DNA of 64,000 nucleotides from Turicibacter sp. TJ11 (GTDB lineage Bacteria; Bacillota_I; Bacilli_A; MOL361; Turicibacteraceae), in the NCBI RefSeq assembly GCF_021497505.1, contig NZ_CP069349.1, forward strand, positions 2,445,780 through 2,509,779. Reading direction: 5' to 3'. The position numbers and the translations under genes are program-made. Positions 8,730 through 18,108 of the stretch are shown here, piece after piece (position 1 is the stretch's first letter; every line of letters begins with the position of its first letter). Under the pieces are notes generated by a model, which ran no database searches, was not told the origin of the DNA, and worked only from the letters and a program-made list of their open reading frames with translations.

Positions 8730-11060
8730 TTGCGCAATACAGTATTAGAATTATTAGGATCTAGCCAATATGAGGCGATGACGATCGAGGAATTAGTGGA
8801 ATATCTACAAATTGAAGGGTCAGATAAATTTAAGGAGTTTGTTAAATTAATGGTGAAACTTGAGGACGAAGGGATTGTTGTTCGTTCAAAAAATGATCGC
8901 TATGATTTAGCACGTGATTTAGGTTATTATAAAGGAATTATCTCGATTCATCCTAAAGGATTTGGTTTCGTTGAAATTGATGAAATGGATGATGTTTATG
9001 TTCGTAGTGAACATTTAAATGGTGCGTTACATAAAGACACCGTGTTAGTTAAAATCTTACCTTCATCTAAGGGTGATAGCTTAGAAGGGGAAATTGCTCA
9101 AGTTCTTGAACGTGGGATGACTGATTTTATCGGAACATATTATGAAATTAAACAAGTAGGGTATGTTAAACCAGATAACTCTCGTTATCATGCCGTAGTG
9201 GCCATTCCTAAAAATAAAACTAAAGGAGCCGTTAAAGATCATAAGGTTCGTGTTCGTATTGTGGATTACTTAGAGAACAATGTGGTTAAAGCTGAAGTCA
9301 CTGAAATTTTAGGACATAAAAATGATCCAGGAATTGATATTTTATCAGTTGTTTATAAGTACGATATCGTTCCTGAATTTAGTGAAGATGCATTAAAACA
9401 AGCCGCTGAAATTCCAAATGAACCTGATCATGATAGCTATAAAGGTCGTAAAGATTTACGTGCAGAAACGATTGTTACGATTGATGGGGACGATGCAAAA
9501 GACTTAGATGATGCTGTTCATGTTCGTATGCTTGATAACGGAAATTATTTATTAGGTGTTTCAATTGCTGATGTCTCTTACTATGTGACAGAAGGATCAC
9601 CTCTTGATCGTGAAGCATTTTTTAGAGGAACGAGTGTTTATTTAGTCGATCGCGTGATTCCGATGATTCCACATCGTTTATCGAATGGAATTTGTTCATT
9701 AAATCCACAGGTTGATCGTTTAACAATTACGTGTGAAATGGAGATTTCTCCTACTGGTGACATCGTTAGTCACGAGATTTTCCCATCTATTATTAAAACA
9801 ACTGAACGTATGACCTATAATCATGTCAATCGTATTTTAATTGATGAAGACGCAGAGCTTTGTGAGCGTTATAAAGAGTTAGTTCCAACATTTAAATTAA
9901 TGTATGAACTATCTAAAATTTTACGTCAAAAACGTCATGATCGTGGATCAATTGACTTTGATTTAGAAGAATCAAAAATTATTGTTGATGAGTACGGTTT
10001 TCCAATTGATGTTGTCTTACGTGAACGAGAAATCGCTGAACGTATTATTGAAGACTTTATGTTAGCAGCTAATGAAACCGTAGCTGAACATTTCCATTGG
10101 ATGGATGTTCCTTTCATTTATCGTGTCCATGAACATCCAAAACCAGAAAAGTTAGAACGTTTTTATAAATTAGCACGTGCATTAGGTTATGAAATTAAAG
10201 GAACAAAAGAAAATGTTCATCCGAAAGCATTGCAAATGATTACGGAAGCAGTTCATGGTAAACCAGAGCACGCTGCCATCAATACGATGATGTTACGTTC
10301 TTTACAAAAAGCACGTTATAGTGAAGAAAGTTTAGGACACTTTGGACTTGCAGCAGAGTTTTATACACACTTCACATCACCAATTCGTCGCTATCCAGAC
10401 TTAGTTGTACATCGTTTAATTCGTCGTTATTTATTTGATCAAGATTTATCGAAAGAGACATTAGACTACTATACAGCCGTTATGCCAGAAATCGGTGAGC
10501 AAACATCTAAGCGTGAGCGTGATGCGATTGATGCTGAGCGCGAAGTAGAGGATATGAAAAAAGCTGAATACATGACACAATTTATTGATGAAGAATTTGA
10601 GGGAGTTATTTCATCTGTGACTAAATGGGGAATGTATGTTGAGTTACCAAATACGGTAGAGGGCTTAGTTCATGTTAATGATTTAACAGACGACTACTAT
10701 GAATTTGATGAAGATAATTTAGCATTAATTGGTCGTCGAACAAAGGCGATTTATAAAATAGGGGATATTGTAAAAGTTACTGTAGCAGCAGCAAGTAAAG
10801 AGGAACGAACAATTGATTTCCAATTAGTTGGAATGAGCAAAAGTCGTCAAAAACGTGGATTTAAGCGAATTGATACGCGTGGAACTTCAACTTCAAAAAA
10901 TAATCGATCTAAAGATAAGAAGGGAGATAAAAAAGACTATCGCCCTGCTCGTTCACGTAAGTCATCAAAACCATCAGATAAAACATTTAAAAATCCAAAA
11001 CCAAAAAGAAAAAAATCAAAAGGTACAAAGTCGACAAATCAGACAAAAAATAAAAAGTAG
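8730..11060 (+). CDS. rnr: Ribonuclease R
   Basis: A 776-residue processive 3'-5' exoribonuclease that degrades structured RNA and helps tmRNA/SmpB quality control. Domains in order: N-terminal HTH-like region, cold-shock/OB domains (ISIHPKGFGFVEID), the RNB catalytic domain with IDGDDAKDLDDAVH (Asp ligands) and FTSPIRRYPDLVVHR, an S1 domain (GVISSVTKWGMYVELP) and a highly basic Lys/Arg/Ser tail. I start at TTG 8730, which follows GGAGGTG (8717-8723) at proper spacing; an upstream in-frame TTG at 8715 overlaps that site and is rejected. Neighbouring smpB fits the shared pathway. Confidence 0.96.
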   Translation: MRNTVLELLGSSQYEAMTIEELVEYLQIEGSDKFKEFVKLMVKLEDEGIVVRSKNDRYDLARDLGYYKGIISIHPKGFGFVEIDEMDDVYVRSEHLNGALHKDTVLVKILPSSKGDSLEGEIAQVLERGMTDFIGTYYEIKQVGYVKPDNSRYHAVVAIPKNKTKGAVKDHKVRVRIVDYLENNVVKAEVTEILGHKNDPGIDILSVVYKYDIVPEFSEDALKQAAEIPNEPDHDSYKGRKDLRAETIVTIDGDDAKDLDDAVHVRMLDNGNYLLGVSIADVSYYVTEGSPLDREAFFRGTSVYLVDRVIPMIPHRLSNGICSLNPQVDRLTITCEMEISPTGDIVSHEIFPSIIKTTERMTYNHVNRILIDEDAELCERYKELVPTFKLMYELSKILRQKRHDRGSIDFDLEESKIIVDEYGFPIDVVLREREIAERIIEDFMLAANETVAEHFHWMDVPFIYRVHEHPKPEKLERFYKLARALGYEIKGTKENVHPKALQMITEAVHGKPEHAAINTMMLRSLQKARYSEESLGHFGLAAEFYTHFTSPIRRYPDLVVHRLIRRYLFDQDLSKETLDYYTAVMPEIGEQTSKRERDAIDAEREVEDMKKAEYMTQFIDEEFEGVISSVTKWGMYVELPNTVEGLVHVNDLTDDYYEFDEDNLALIGRRTKAIYKIGDIVKVTVAAASKEERTIDFQLVGMSKSRQKRGFKRIDTRGTSTSKNNRSKDKKGDKKDYRPARSRKSSKPSDKTFKNPKPKRKKSKGTKSTNQTKNKK

Positions 11061-11089
11061 AATAAATACCGAAAGGGAGCAATTAAGTC

Positions 11090-12586
11090 ATGATGAAGAA
11101 ACTAAAAACTATTAAGTGGCGTAATGTCGTCTTATTCTTATTCGTCATGGTTGGTCTATTAGTATTGGCACAATCGTTTGTGCTACCTGATATGGTTGGA
11201 TGGGATGTGGATCGTGTTAAGCATTACGAAGCAGCCAATGATATTGATATTGAATATAGCAATGTTTATTCCGACACAGTACCCTATGGAACTGTTATCA
11301 ACCAACAGAGATGTGAAAAAACAGAAGAGTGCGATATTGTTTTAACGTTTTCTAAGGGGAAAGATGTTTCGAGTAAATCTGATACTGAAATTAAAACGTA
11401 TCTAAATGAGTTAGTGGAAGAAGAAAGGATACAGGTAGATGATATTATTTATCATGAATCCACGTATTCAACTGAAGTTAACTCAGGTTATGCGATTACT
11501 TATGATGCCAATCCATATGAACAAGTCATTGAAATTACATTTTCACTAGGGCCTGAGATTCATGTGTATGAAGCAACGATGGTTGCTGTAGGAGATGTTT
11601 TATTACATGATACGGTGTATAATGATTTTCGTTTAGAAGGAGATAGCTTTGATTTTAGTCCATTGTTTGAAAAAATTAATCAGTATATTGAACCAGCAGA
11701 TTTTGCATTTGCTAATCAAGAGACAAACATTGGTGGAATAGAAGTCGGGCTATCCACTTATCCTAATTTTAATAGTCCTTATGAAATTGCAAGAGATTTA
11801 ATTGGAGCTGGATTTAATATGTTTGCACGCTCGAATAATCACACCTTAGATAAAGGTGAAGCGGGTGTTGTTGCAGCACAAAAAAATTGGGAAACGTTCG
11901 AAGGTATTATTACAGCGGGATCTACAGATTCACAAGAAAAACGTGATGAAATTGCAGTGATTGAGAAAAATGATATAAAGATTGCCTTATTATCATATTC
12001 CTATGGATTTAACGGATATGAGGTGCCAGAAGATAAACCTTACTTAGCTAATGAATTTGATTATCAACAAGCAGCGATTGACATTGAAAAGGCAAAGAGT
12101 GTATCTGATGTAATTGTCGTTTCGATGCACTGGGGTGTTGAATATTCAAATGTTCCAAGTCAACTTCAAACGGAACAAGCGCAGTGGTTATCAGATCAAG
12201 GGGTTCATGTTATTTTGGGAACTCATCCACATGTCTTACAACCAATGGATCGTTTAACTGGACAAAATGGTAATGAAACAGTCGTGGCTTATTCATTAGG
12301 TAATTTTATTTCGGGACAAGTTGGACTTGAACGCTTGGTCGGTGGTATTATGAAGTTTGACATTAAAAAAACAACAATTGGTGACGAGGTTCAAATCGAA
12401 ATTAGCCAACCACAGTTTATGCCAACTTATAACTACGCTGAAAACTCAACATCAGATTATCAGTTAGTCCCACTAGTCGATTCATCACAAGCAGATTATT
12501 TTGAATCGATTAAATCATTAATGGAAAATTACTCGGAAAGTGTAGATGTCGTTGATTACATTACTTATAATGAATTAGAGGAATAA
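11090..12586 (+). CDS. PASTA-like / CapA-family metallophosphatase-fold membrane protein
   Basis: A 498-residue protein anchored by one N-terminal helix (about residues 10-30). Residues about 32-95 look like a PASTA module (LPDMVGWDVDRVKHYEAAN ... VPYGTVINQQ ... VLTFSKGKD), with a related stretch up to about 150. From about 163 a CapA/PGA_cap domain follows: VAVGDVLLHD, FANQETNIGG, RSNNHTLDKG, VVSMHWGVEYSN, LGTHPHVLQPM and YSLGNFISGQ, the metal-binding motifs of the family. CapA-type proteins act in poly-gamma-glutamate or wall-linked processes; PASTA modules bind peptidoglycan. The fusion suggests a wall-facing enzyme, but the substrate is unknown. RBS AAAGGGAGC precedes ATG 11090 (a second ATG follows directly). 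Confidence 0.8.
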   Translation: MMKKLKTIKWRNVVLFLFVMVGLLVLAQSFVLPDMVGWDVDRVKHYEAANDIDIEYSNVYSDTVPYGTVINQQRCEKTEECDIVLTFSKGKDVSSKSDTEIKTYLNELVEEERIQVDDIIYHESTYSTEVNSGYAITYDANPYEQVIEITFSLGPEIHVYEATMVAVGDVLLHDTVYNDFRLEGDSFDFSPLFEKINQYIEPADFAFANQETNIGGIEVGLSTYPNFNSPYEIARDLIGAGFNMFARSNNHTLDKGEAGVVAAQKNWETFEGIITAGSTDSQEKRDEIAVIEKNDIKIALLSYSYGFNGYEVPEDKPYLANEFDYQQAAIDIEKAKSVSDVIVVSMHWGVEYSNVPSQLQTEQAQWLSDQGVHVILGTHPHVLQPMDRLTGQNGNETVVAYSLGNFISGQVGLERLVGGIMKFDIKKTTIGDEVQIEISQPQFMPTYNYAENSTSDYQLVPLVDSSQADYFESIKSLMENYSESVDVVDYITYNELEE

Positions 12587-12608
12587 AGTTTAAAAAGGTG
12601 GTGAAGAG

Positions 12609-13076
12609 ATGCCAAAAGGTGTTGGATCAACAATTGCTCAAAATAAAAAAGCAAGTCATGATTATTTCATCGAAGATACCTTTGAAGCAGGATTAGTTTT
12701 ACAAGGAACAGAAATTAAAGCCATTCGTGCTGGAAAAGTGAATTTACGTGATTCATTTGTTCGAATCGATAGAAATGAAGCTTTTGTTCATAACATGCAT
12801 ATTGCACATTATGAGCAAGGAAATCGATTTAATCATGAACCTCTTCGTACAAGAAAGTTATTACTTCATAAAAAAGAAATTGCCCGATTAATTGGAGTTC
12901 AAAAAATGGGTGGATACTCACTGATTCCATTAAAACTTTATATTAAAGATGGGTATGCTAAACTTCTATTTGGAACAGCCAAAGGTAAAAGAAATTATGA
13001 CAAACGTCAAGATTTAAAGGCTAAAGACGCAAATCGTCAAATTGAAAAAGCTTTACGTGATCGTCAAAAATACTAA
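12609..13076 (+). CDS. smpB: SsrA-binding protein SmpB
   Basis: A 155-residue RNA-binding protein that brings tmRNA to stalled ribosomes for trans-translation. Family motifs visible: [50 protein letters not shown] and [16 protein letters not shown], with the basic disordered tail ([17 protein letters not shown]). AAGGTGGTG precedes the ATG. The gene follows rnr and the capA-like gene with short gaps, consistent with one operon. No tmRNA gene is visible immediately downstream. Confidence 0.97.
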   Translation: MPKGVGSTIAQNKKASHDYFIEDTFEAGLVLQGTEIKAIRAGKVNLRDSFVRIDRNEAFVHNMHIAHYEQGNRFNHEPLRTRKLLLHKKEIARLIGVQKMGGYSLIPLKLYIKDGYAKLLFGTAKGKRNYDKRQDLKAKDANRQIEKALRDRQKY

Positions 13077-13434
13077 TCAGTTTATATAAATCTAGATAAT
13101 TTTTTCGTATGTTAAAACGGTTAACTAGAATAAACTCTGTGTTAGGATTGAAAATAGTATTAAACTAAAACGATTGTAAAGTGATGAAAGATATTTCTGT
13201 ATAAAAAAGACAATACAATTTTTTGTATTGTCTTTTTTTGTCTATTCAAATCATGGTGTTAATCAAGATTGAAAGATATGGTAATGGAGTTTAGATGAGT
13301 AATATCCTGATTTTTAGCTTTAGTCTAAGATATTAAAGATGATAGGTATATATTTGAAACAACTACCATATAATCTTTGAGGTAGAGCTTTACGGGTGAT
13401 TAGAGTATCGTCAGAGAATTTAAGGGGGGATTAA
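13077..13434. other. Intergenic region after smpB
   Basis: About 360 bases with one clear terminator at 13203-13240. I looked for ssrA here, which often follows smpB, and found neither its tRNA-like ends nor a tag reading frame. The last 50 bases carry AAGGGGGG, the ribosome-binding site of the next gene. Confidence 0.6.
13203..13240 (+). terminator. Intrinsic terminator after smpB
   Basis: AAAAAGACAATACAA and TTGTATTGTCTTTTT form a long stem around a T-rich loop, followed by more T. Confidence 0.9.
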
Positions 13435-13833
13435 ATGTTAAAGAGTGAAACACTTAACATCATCGAATTTAATAATGGTCAATCGAAAAAACCAGTGTTA
13501 ATTAGATATACTATCGTCATTAATTCGAAAGAATCACAACCTTATGATGAGGATGCACTAAAGTTTATTAGTTTGTTAAAAAGCTTACCTAATGAGTTTA
13601 AAACAGTTGAGTTATACTATGAAGTTGCAGATGCTAAGATCACACACCTTGCTCGCCAACGTATTACCGTGAAAGTCAATCAAGAATTATATTCTACTTA
13701 CATATTAGAGGATGATTTAGATATTTTCTTTAACTTATTGAGATTATTTAAAAACTATGAATATTATGTTGAAGGATATGAACAGAGTGTTAGTCCATTA
13801 AACCTAGAAGAAGCATTGAACTTATATGTATAA
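13435..13833 (+). CDS. Hypothetical protein (132 aa)
   Basis: Not recognised. A 132-residue soluble protein with no signal peptide or membrane helix, rich in alternating hydrophobic/polar segments suggesting mixed alpha/beta structure (KPVLIRYTIVINS, FKTVELYYEV, RQRITVKVNQELYSTYIL) and an acidic, aromatic C-terminal half (DDLDIFFNLLRLFKNYEYYVEGYE). It is preceded by a strong AAGGGGGGA site 6 bases before the ATG and followed by a terminator, so it is very likely a real monocistronic gene. No cysteines, catalytic signature or DNA-binding motif seen. Confidence 0.75.
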   Translation: MLKSETLNIIEFNNGQSKKPVLIRYTIVINSKESQPYDEDALKFISLLKSLPNEFKTVELYYEVADAKITHLARQRITVKVNQELYSTYILEDDLDIFFNLLRLFKNYEYYVEGYEQSVSPLNLEEALNLYV

Positions 13834-13915
13834 TGGTAGATTAGTTTTCAATATAGAGTGTAGTTTGTCTAAGTGTTAAATCAATAGACTGCAGAGATAT
13901 ATGATATATGGAATG

Positions 13916-13938
13916 AGGAAGAGAATCTTCCTTTTTTT
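13916..13938 (+). terminator. Terminator after the 132-aa gene
   Basis: AGGAAGA, loop GAA, TCTTCCT, followed by seven T. Confidence 0.85.
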
Positions 13939-14079
13939 ATAGGAATAATTTAAAAAAATAAATATTTTTAATAAATATGGAACACTATACCTATTAGATT
14001 CGTCTAATTTAATGTAAAAGAACAGAGGATTTCTTTATAATGAATATTATGAAGTAATCAAATAATGGAGGAACCTAAT

Positions 14080-14604
14080 ATGAAAAAGATTAAATTAATC
14101 ATGATGGCTGTATTAGTAACAGTCTTAGCAGTCGGATGCAGTAAAGGAGCAGAAAACAATACATCAACGAGTGAAGTATCTCCTGAAGTTATTATCACGA
14201 AGATTCAAGAATTATTATCAACTTCTTATGATATTCCATTACAAGACGGAGCATTACCAGGATATAATGTGATCGATATGACAGACCCAGAACAAATGTT
14301 AATGTATGAAGGAACATTTAATACAGAAGATATCGAGTCAGGATATATTTTACAACCAATGATGAATGTAAAATCTGAATTAGTAATGGTAGCGAAAGCT
14401 AAAGATGCAACTGCTTTAGAAAATATTAAAGCTGGATATGAAAAAGTATTATCAGATCAAGATGCTATGTGGTCTCAATACTTACCAGATCAATATGAAT
14501 TCGTTAAAGGAAATGTTATTAAAACACAAGGAAACTATGCGTTATATGTAACAAGTGAAAAAGCAGAAGAGATTGTTAAGCTTTTTGAAGAACAAGTAAA
14601 ATAA
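14080..14604 (+). CDS. DUF4358-type lipoprotein
   Basis: A 174-residue predicted lipoprotein. The N-terminus has a positively charged start, a hydrophobic helix and a lipobox ending LAVGC, so Cys20 would be lipidated and the mature protein displayed outside the membrane. The mature part (EVIITKIQELL ... MLMYEGTFNTEDIESGYILQPMMNVKSELVMVAKAKD) matches my recollection of DUF4358, a family often found beside MBOAT and DHHW genes, which follow here. The start is ATG 14080, with ATGGAGGAA as its ribosome-binding site; the upstream ATG at 14065 lies inside that site. Function is unknown; likely a partner of the acyl-transfer machinery. Confidence 0.8.
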   Translation: MKKIKLIMMAVLVTVLAVGCSKGAENNTSTSEVSPEVIITKIQELLSTSYDIPLQDGALPGYNVIDMTDPEQMLMYEGTFNTEDIESGYILQPMMNVKSELVMVAKAKDATALENIKAGYEKVLSDQDAMWSQYLPDQYEFVKGNVIKTQGNYALYVTSEKAEEIVKLFEEQVK

Positions 14605-14618
14605 TAAGTAATAAAAGT

Positions 14619-14646
14619 AGATTGAGTTTTGCTCAATCTTCTTTTT
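14619..14646 (+). terminator. Hairpin between lipoprotein and MBOAT genes
   Basis: AGATTGAG and CTCAATCT form an 8-bp stem followed by T-rich sequence, 22 bases before the MBOAT start. It probably attenuates read-through so that the lipoprotein is made in excess. Confidence 0.7.
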
Positions 14647-14667
14647 ATATGATGGGAGGTAAAACGA

Positions 14668-16080
14668 GTGGTTTTTAGTAGTCTAGTTTTTTTGTTTGTT
14701 TTTTTACCAATAACCTTATTGTTTTATTTTATCGTACCAAGAAAATATAGAAACTTCATATTATTAATCGTCAGTCTTATTTTTTATGCCTGGGGAGAAC
14801 CTGTATATATTGTCTTGATGTTATTTTCGACGGTTATCGACTTTATTAACGGGCTATTAGTTGAGAAGTATGCTGATCAACCTAAAAAAGCAAAAAAGGT
14901 CGTTATATTTGCTGTTATTGTTAACTTAAGTTTATTAACGTTCTTTAAATATTCAGGTTTTATTGTTTCAAACGTAAATGCACTTATAGGTACAACTTTT
15001 ACAGTGCCTGATATTGCACTTCCAATTGGGATTTCATTTTATACGTTTCAAACGATGTCTTATACGATAGATGTCTTTAGAAAAGATGCTCCTGCACAAA
15101 AAAATATCATTAACTTAGGGGCCTATGTTACGATGTTTCCTCAGTTAATAGCGGGGCCGATTGTACGCTATCAAACCGTAGCAGAGCAACTCAATCATCG
15201 TAAAGAAACACAAAGCTTATTTGCTAGTGGAGTCGAAAGATTTGTGATCGGATTAGGTAAAAAAGTATTATTAGCCAATAACATTGGCTTGTTGTGGAGT
15301 CAAGTTTCATCTATGGCTATATCTGAGCTAACCGTGATGACTTCATGGCTAGGGGTTATTGCATTTGGATTACAAATTTATTTCGATTTTAGTGGATATT
15401 CAGATATGGCAATTGGGCTTGGAAGAATGTTTGGATTTGAATTACTAGAAAACTTTAACTATCCTTATATTTCACAAAGTATCACAGAGTTTTGGCGCCG
15501 TTGGCATATCTCACTTGGAACTTGGTTTAGAGATTATGTGTATATTCCTTTAGGGGGAAATCGAAAAGGAAAATGGCGAACATACTTAAATGTTTTTATC
15601 GTTTGGTTTTTAACAGGACTTTGGCATGGTGCAAGTTGGAACTTTATTTTATGGGGACTTTATTTTGGAATCATTATTACTATTGAAAAAGTCTTTTTAA
15701 TGAAATGGTTAAGTTATGCTCCACGTTTAATTAGACATTTGTATACGTTAGTGTTATTAATCATTGGATGGGGATTGTTTGCTTTTGAAAATCTTTCTTA
15801 TTTAAAAGATTATTTTAGGGTCATGTTTGGTTTTAAAGAAGTAGCTCTATATGATCAGGTTACGCTTTACTACTTAATGACAAATGGAGTATTATTAATC
15901 ATTCTAGTCGTTGCTTCAACGCCACTTGCTAAACAAATGTATCAAAAGTTAAAGCAATCTAAGCGAGGAGAATTACTTGACGTTGTCTTATCGCCTATTG
16001 TTTGTTTATTAATTTTAATTCTTTCGACTGCTTATTTAGTGGATTCTGCTTATAATCCATTCTTGTATTTCCGCTTTTAA
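14668..16080 (+). CDS. MBOAT-family O-acyltransferase (AlgI/PatA-like)
   Basis: A 470-residue membrane-bound O-acyltransferase with about ten hydrophobic helices. The signature stretch FWRRWHISLGTWFRDYVYIPLG and the catalytic-histidine segment LTGLWHGASWNFILWG (His near residue 319) are intact, as in AlgI, PatA and DltB. Such proteins move an acyl group, usually acetyl, across the membrane for polysaccharide or wall-polymer modification. GTG start at 14668 after GGGAGG. The DHHW gene 14 bases downstream would supply the extracytoplasmic transferase. AlgI-like rather than DltB-like because no dlt genes are nearby; the acceptor polymer is unknown. Confidence 0.92.
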   Translation: MVFSSLVFLFVFLPITLLFYFIVPRKYRNFILLIVSLIFYAWGEPVYIVLMLFSTVIDFINGLLVEKYADQPKKAKKVVIFAVIVNLSLLTFFKYSGFIVSNVNALIGTTFTVPDIALPIGISFYTFQTMSYTIDVFRKDAPAQKNIINLGAYVTMFPQLIAGPIVRYQTVAEQLNHRKETQSLFASGVERFVIGLGKKVLLANNIGLLWSQVSSMAISELTVMTSWLGVIAFGLQIYFDFSGYSDMAIGLGRMFGFELLENFNYPYISQSITEFWRRWHISLGTWFRDYVYIPLGGNRKGKWRTYLNVFIVWFLTGLWHGASWNFILWGLYFGIIITIEKVFLMKWLSYAPRLIRHLYTLVLLIIGWGLFAFENLSYLKDYFRVMFGFKEVALYDQVTLYYLMTNGVLLIILVVASTPLAKQMYQKLKQSKRGELLDVVLSPIVCLLILILSTAYLVDSAYNPFLYFRF

Positions 16081-16094
16081 AGGAGGTTGTTTCA

Positions 16095-17216
16095 TTGGAT
16101 AAAATAAAAAATAAAATTATTATCATCACCTTTTTAGTTTTTATTTTTGGATTATCGTTAGTTAATGTCATAACTGAAGACCGTGAAATTTCAGAATCAG
16201 AAAATCGTCCACTACAGCAGCTTCCTTCTTTTTCATTTGAACGACTAATATCAGGTAAGTATACTCAACAATTTGATCAATACATGATGGATCAATTCGT
16301 TTTAAAAGATGCTTGGGTTGGATTGAAGTCTGATGTTGAGCGATTATTTTTTCAAAAGAAAGAAAATAACGGGGTTTACTTCGCTGAAGATTATTTACTA
16401 GAGATGTTTACTGAAGCGGGACCTTATTATGAAAAAAATTTAGAGGCTATTAATGCTTTTCATGAGAAGATGCCTAATATTTTAGCAACAGCTATTTTAG
16501 TTCCAACAGCTGTAAAAATCTATGAAGAGAAATTACCGTTATTTGCTCCAGTTTATGATCAAAATGAAATGCTAGAAGTAGCACAAACCGAGTTAACGAT
16601 TGACTTTGTTAATCCATATACTGTGTTAAATCAACATAAAAATGAGTATATCTATTATAAAACAGATCATCACTGGACGACACTAGGTGCCTATTACGTT
16701 TATCAACAATTAATGAGTGACTGGGATATGACGCCTTATTTAAATTACAATATTGAGACAGTTTCAACTGAGTTTTATGGAACTTATTATTCTAAAGCTA
16801 ATAATTATCATTTAAGTCCAGATGAAATTGACGTGTATTATCCACAAGATGAGACATCGTTTACAATAACTTGGGATGATCAAACAGAGGCTTTAGAAGG
16901 ACTATATAATGAAGATTACTTAAGTAAAAAAGATAAGTATTCGATGTTTATCAATGGAAATCACCCATTAACGATTGTCAAAAGTAGTGTTAAAAATGGT
17001 GAAAAGTTAATCATCTTTAAAGATTCATATGCGCATAATTTTGTTCCTTTTTTAGCAATGAATTTTGAGGAAATTCACTTAATTGATTTGCGTTATTTTA
17101 ACTTAAATCCATATGATTATATTCGAGAGCAAGAGATTGAACGAGTTCTGTTTTTATATAATTTATCATCATTTGGATCAGATTCAACCATTAACAAGTT
17201 GAAAGTGTTAAATTAA
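16095..17216 (+). CDS. DHHW-family (AlgX/AlgJ-like) extracytoplasmic protein
   Basis: A 373-residue protein with one N-terminal membrane anchor (about residues 7-25) and an exposed domain. The motif TDHHWTTLGAYYVYQQL (Asp191-His192-His193-Trp194) names the family and is the catalytic DH-type motif of the SGNH/AlgX-like acyltransferases; a later FKDSYAHNFVPFL carries the Asp-Ser pair expected near the nucleophile. Starts at TTG 16095 after AAGGAGGT. With the adjacent MBOAT protein it would complete acyl transfer to a surface polysaccharide. A palindromic terminator ends the unit. Confidence 0.88.
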   Translation: MDKIKNKIIIITFLVFIFGLSLVNVITEDREISESENRPLQQLPSFSFERLISGKYTQQFDQYMMDQFVLKDAWVGLKSDVERLFFQKKENNGVYFAEDYLLEMFTEAGPYYEKNLEAINAFHEKMPNILATAILVPTAVKIYEEKLPLFAPVYDQNEMLEVAQTELTIDFVNPYTVLNQHKNEYIYYKTDHHWTTLGAYYVYQQLMSDWDMTPYLNYNIETVSTEFYGTYYSKANNYHLSPDEIDVYYPQDETSFTITWDDQTEALEGLYNEDYLSKKDKYSMFINGNHPLTIVKSSVKNGEKLIIFKDSYAHNFVPFLAMNFEEIHLIDLRYFNLNPYDYIREQEIERVLFLYNLSSFGSDSTINKLKVLN

Positions 17217-17253
17217 TTAGTTATAGAAAAGTTAAAGTTAAGATTACAATAAG

Positions 17254-17287
17254 AAAGGGTTGATTCTTAATTAAGAATCAACCCTTT
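17254..17287. terminator. Bidirectional terminator between convergent genes
   Basis: AAAGGGTTGATTCTTAA is followed directly by its exact reverse complement, a 34-bp perfect palindrome. It can serve both the DHHW unit and the minus-strand ABC permease. Confidence 0.9.
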
Positions 17288-17289
17288 GT

Positions 17290-18108
17290 TTATTTTTTCG
17301 TGCTTTGTCTTTTGATTAAATAACTCTCAAGCATATTAACGCCTTGATACATGATTAGGGTACAGATTGCTAAAACAAAGACCCCCATCATAACTAAGTC
17401 AAGTTTGAAAACCTGTCCACCATAAACAATTAAATAACCAATTCCAGCACGCGAAGCAATAAATTCACCGACAATGACTCCAACCCAAGTCATCCCAATA
17501 TTAATTTTAATAAGATTAATCATATTAATACTGTTTGCAGGAAGAATTAATTTGGTTAGAATTTGCCACTTACTCGCATGAAAGCTTTGCATTAACTTAA
17601 TTTTCTCATCATCAACCGTAATGAAATAATTATAGGCTGACATAATGGTTACTGTAATCGATGTAATGATGGCAATCGCAATAATTCCCTTTGTACTCAT
17701 TCCCACCCAAACAATTAAAATAGGTGCTAGTGCTGTTTTGGGAAGGGCGTTTAAAACAACAAGAGCAGGATCAAGAACTTTTGCTAGTTTATTTGACCAC
17801 CACAAGCAAATCGCAATAAATACGCCTCCAAGGGTTCCTATTACTAGTCCTACGAGTGTTTCATACAGTGAGATTCCTAAATGTTTAAAAATTTCACCCG
17901 TTGAGATATATTTCATTAATAAACTCCAAATGGCTGATGGTTTACTAAAAATAAAATCATCAATCACTCCATAACTAGCTAACATTTCCCATAAAATTAA
18001 AAACGAAAGACAAAATAAAATTTGAAGCCAATGAATCTGTCGCGCTTCTTTTTTTATACCTTTTAGATAATTAAGATAACCAGAAGAAGCCGATTGTTTA
18101 TTTTTCAT
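17290..18108 (-). CDS. ABC transporter permease (SsuC/TauC/ThiX type)
   Basis: A 272-residue inner-membrane permease with about six helices and the EAA-type loop that contacts the ATPase (LMQSFHASKWQILTKLILPANS). It belongs to the nitrate/sulfonate/taurine/pyrimidine-precursor importer group. I start at the ATG at 18108, which follows AAGGAG inside the end of the ATPase gene; a longer frame to 18189 lies wholly within that gene. The 11-base overlap with the ATPase indicates translational coupling. Last gene of the importer unit; the palindromic terminator is 2 bases downstream. Confidence 0.9.
   Translation of the reverse strand: MKNKQSASSGYLNYLKGIKKEARQIHWLQILFCLSFLILWEMLASYGVIDDFIFSKPSAIWSLLMKYISTGEIFKHLGISLYETLVGLVIGTLGGVFIAICLWWSNKLAKVLDPALVVLNALPKTALAPILIVWVGMSTKGIIAIAIITSITVTIMSAYNYFITVDDEKIKLMQSFHASKWQILTKLILPANSINMINLIKINIGMTWVGVIVGEFIASRAGIGYLIVYGGQVFKLDLVMMGVFVLAICTLIMYQGVNMLESYLIKRQSTKK

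Noticed and set aside
10855-11115. Plus-strand 86-codon ORF over the rnr/capA junction
   Set aside because: Out-of-frame reading of the Lys-rich rnr tail; composition is an artefact.
13077-13434. Possible ssrA (tmRNA) gene after smpB
   Set aside because: No tRNA-like 5'/3' ends, T-loop, CCA or tag frame found; only a terminator.
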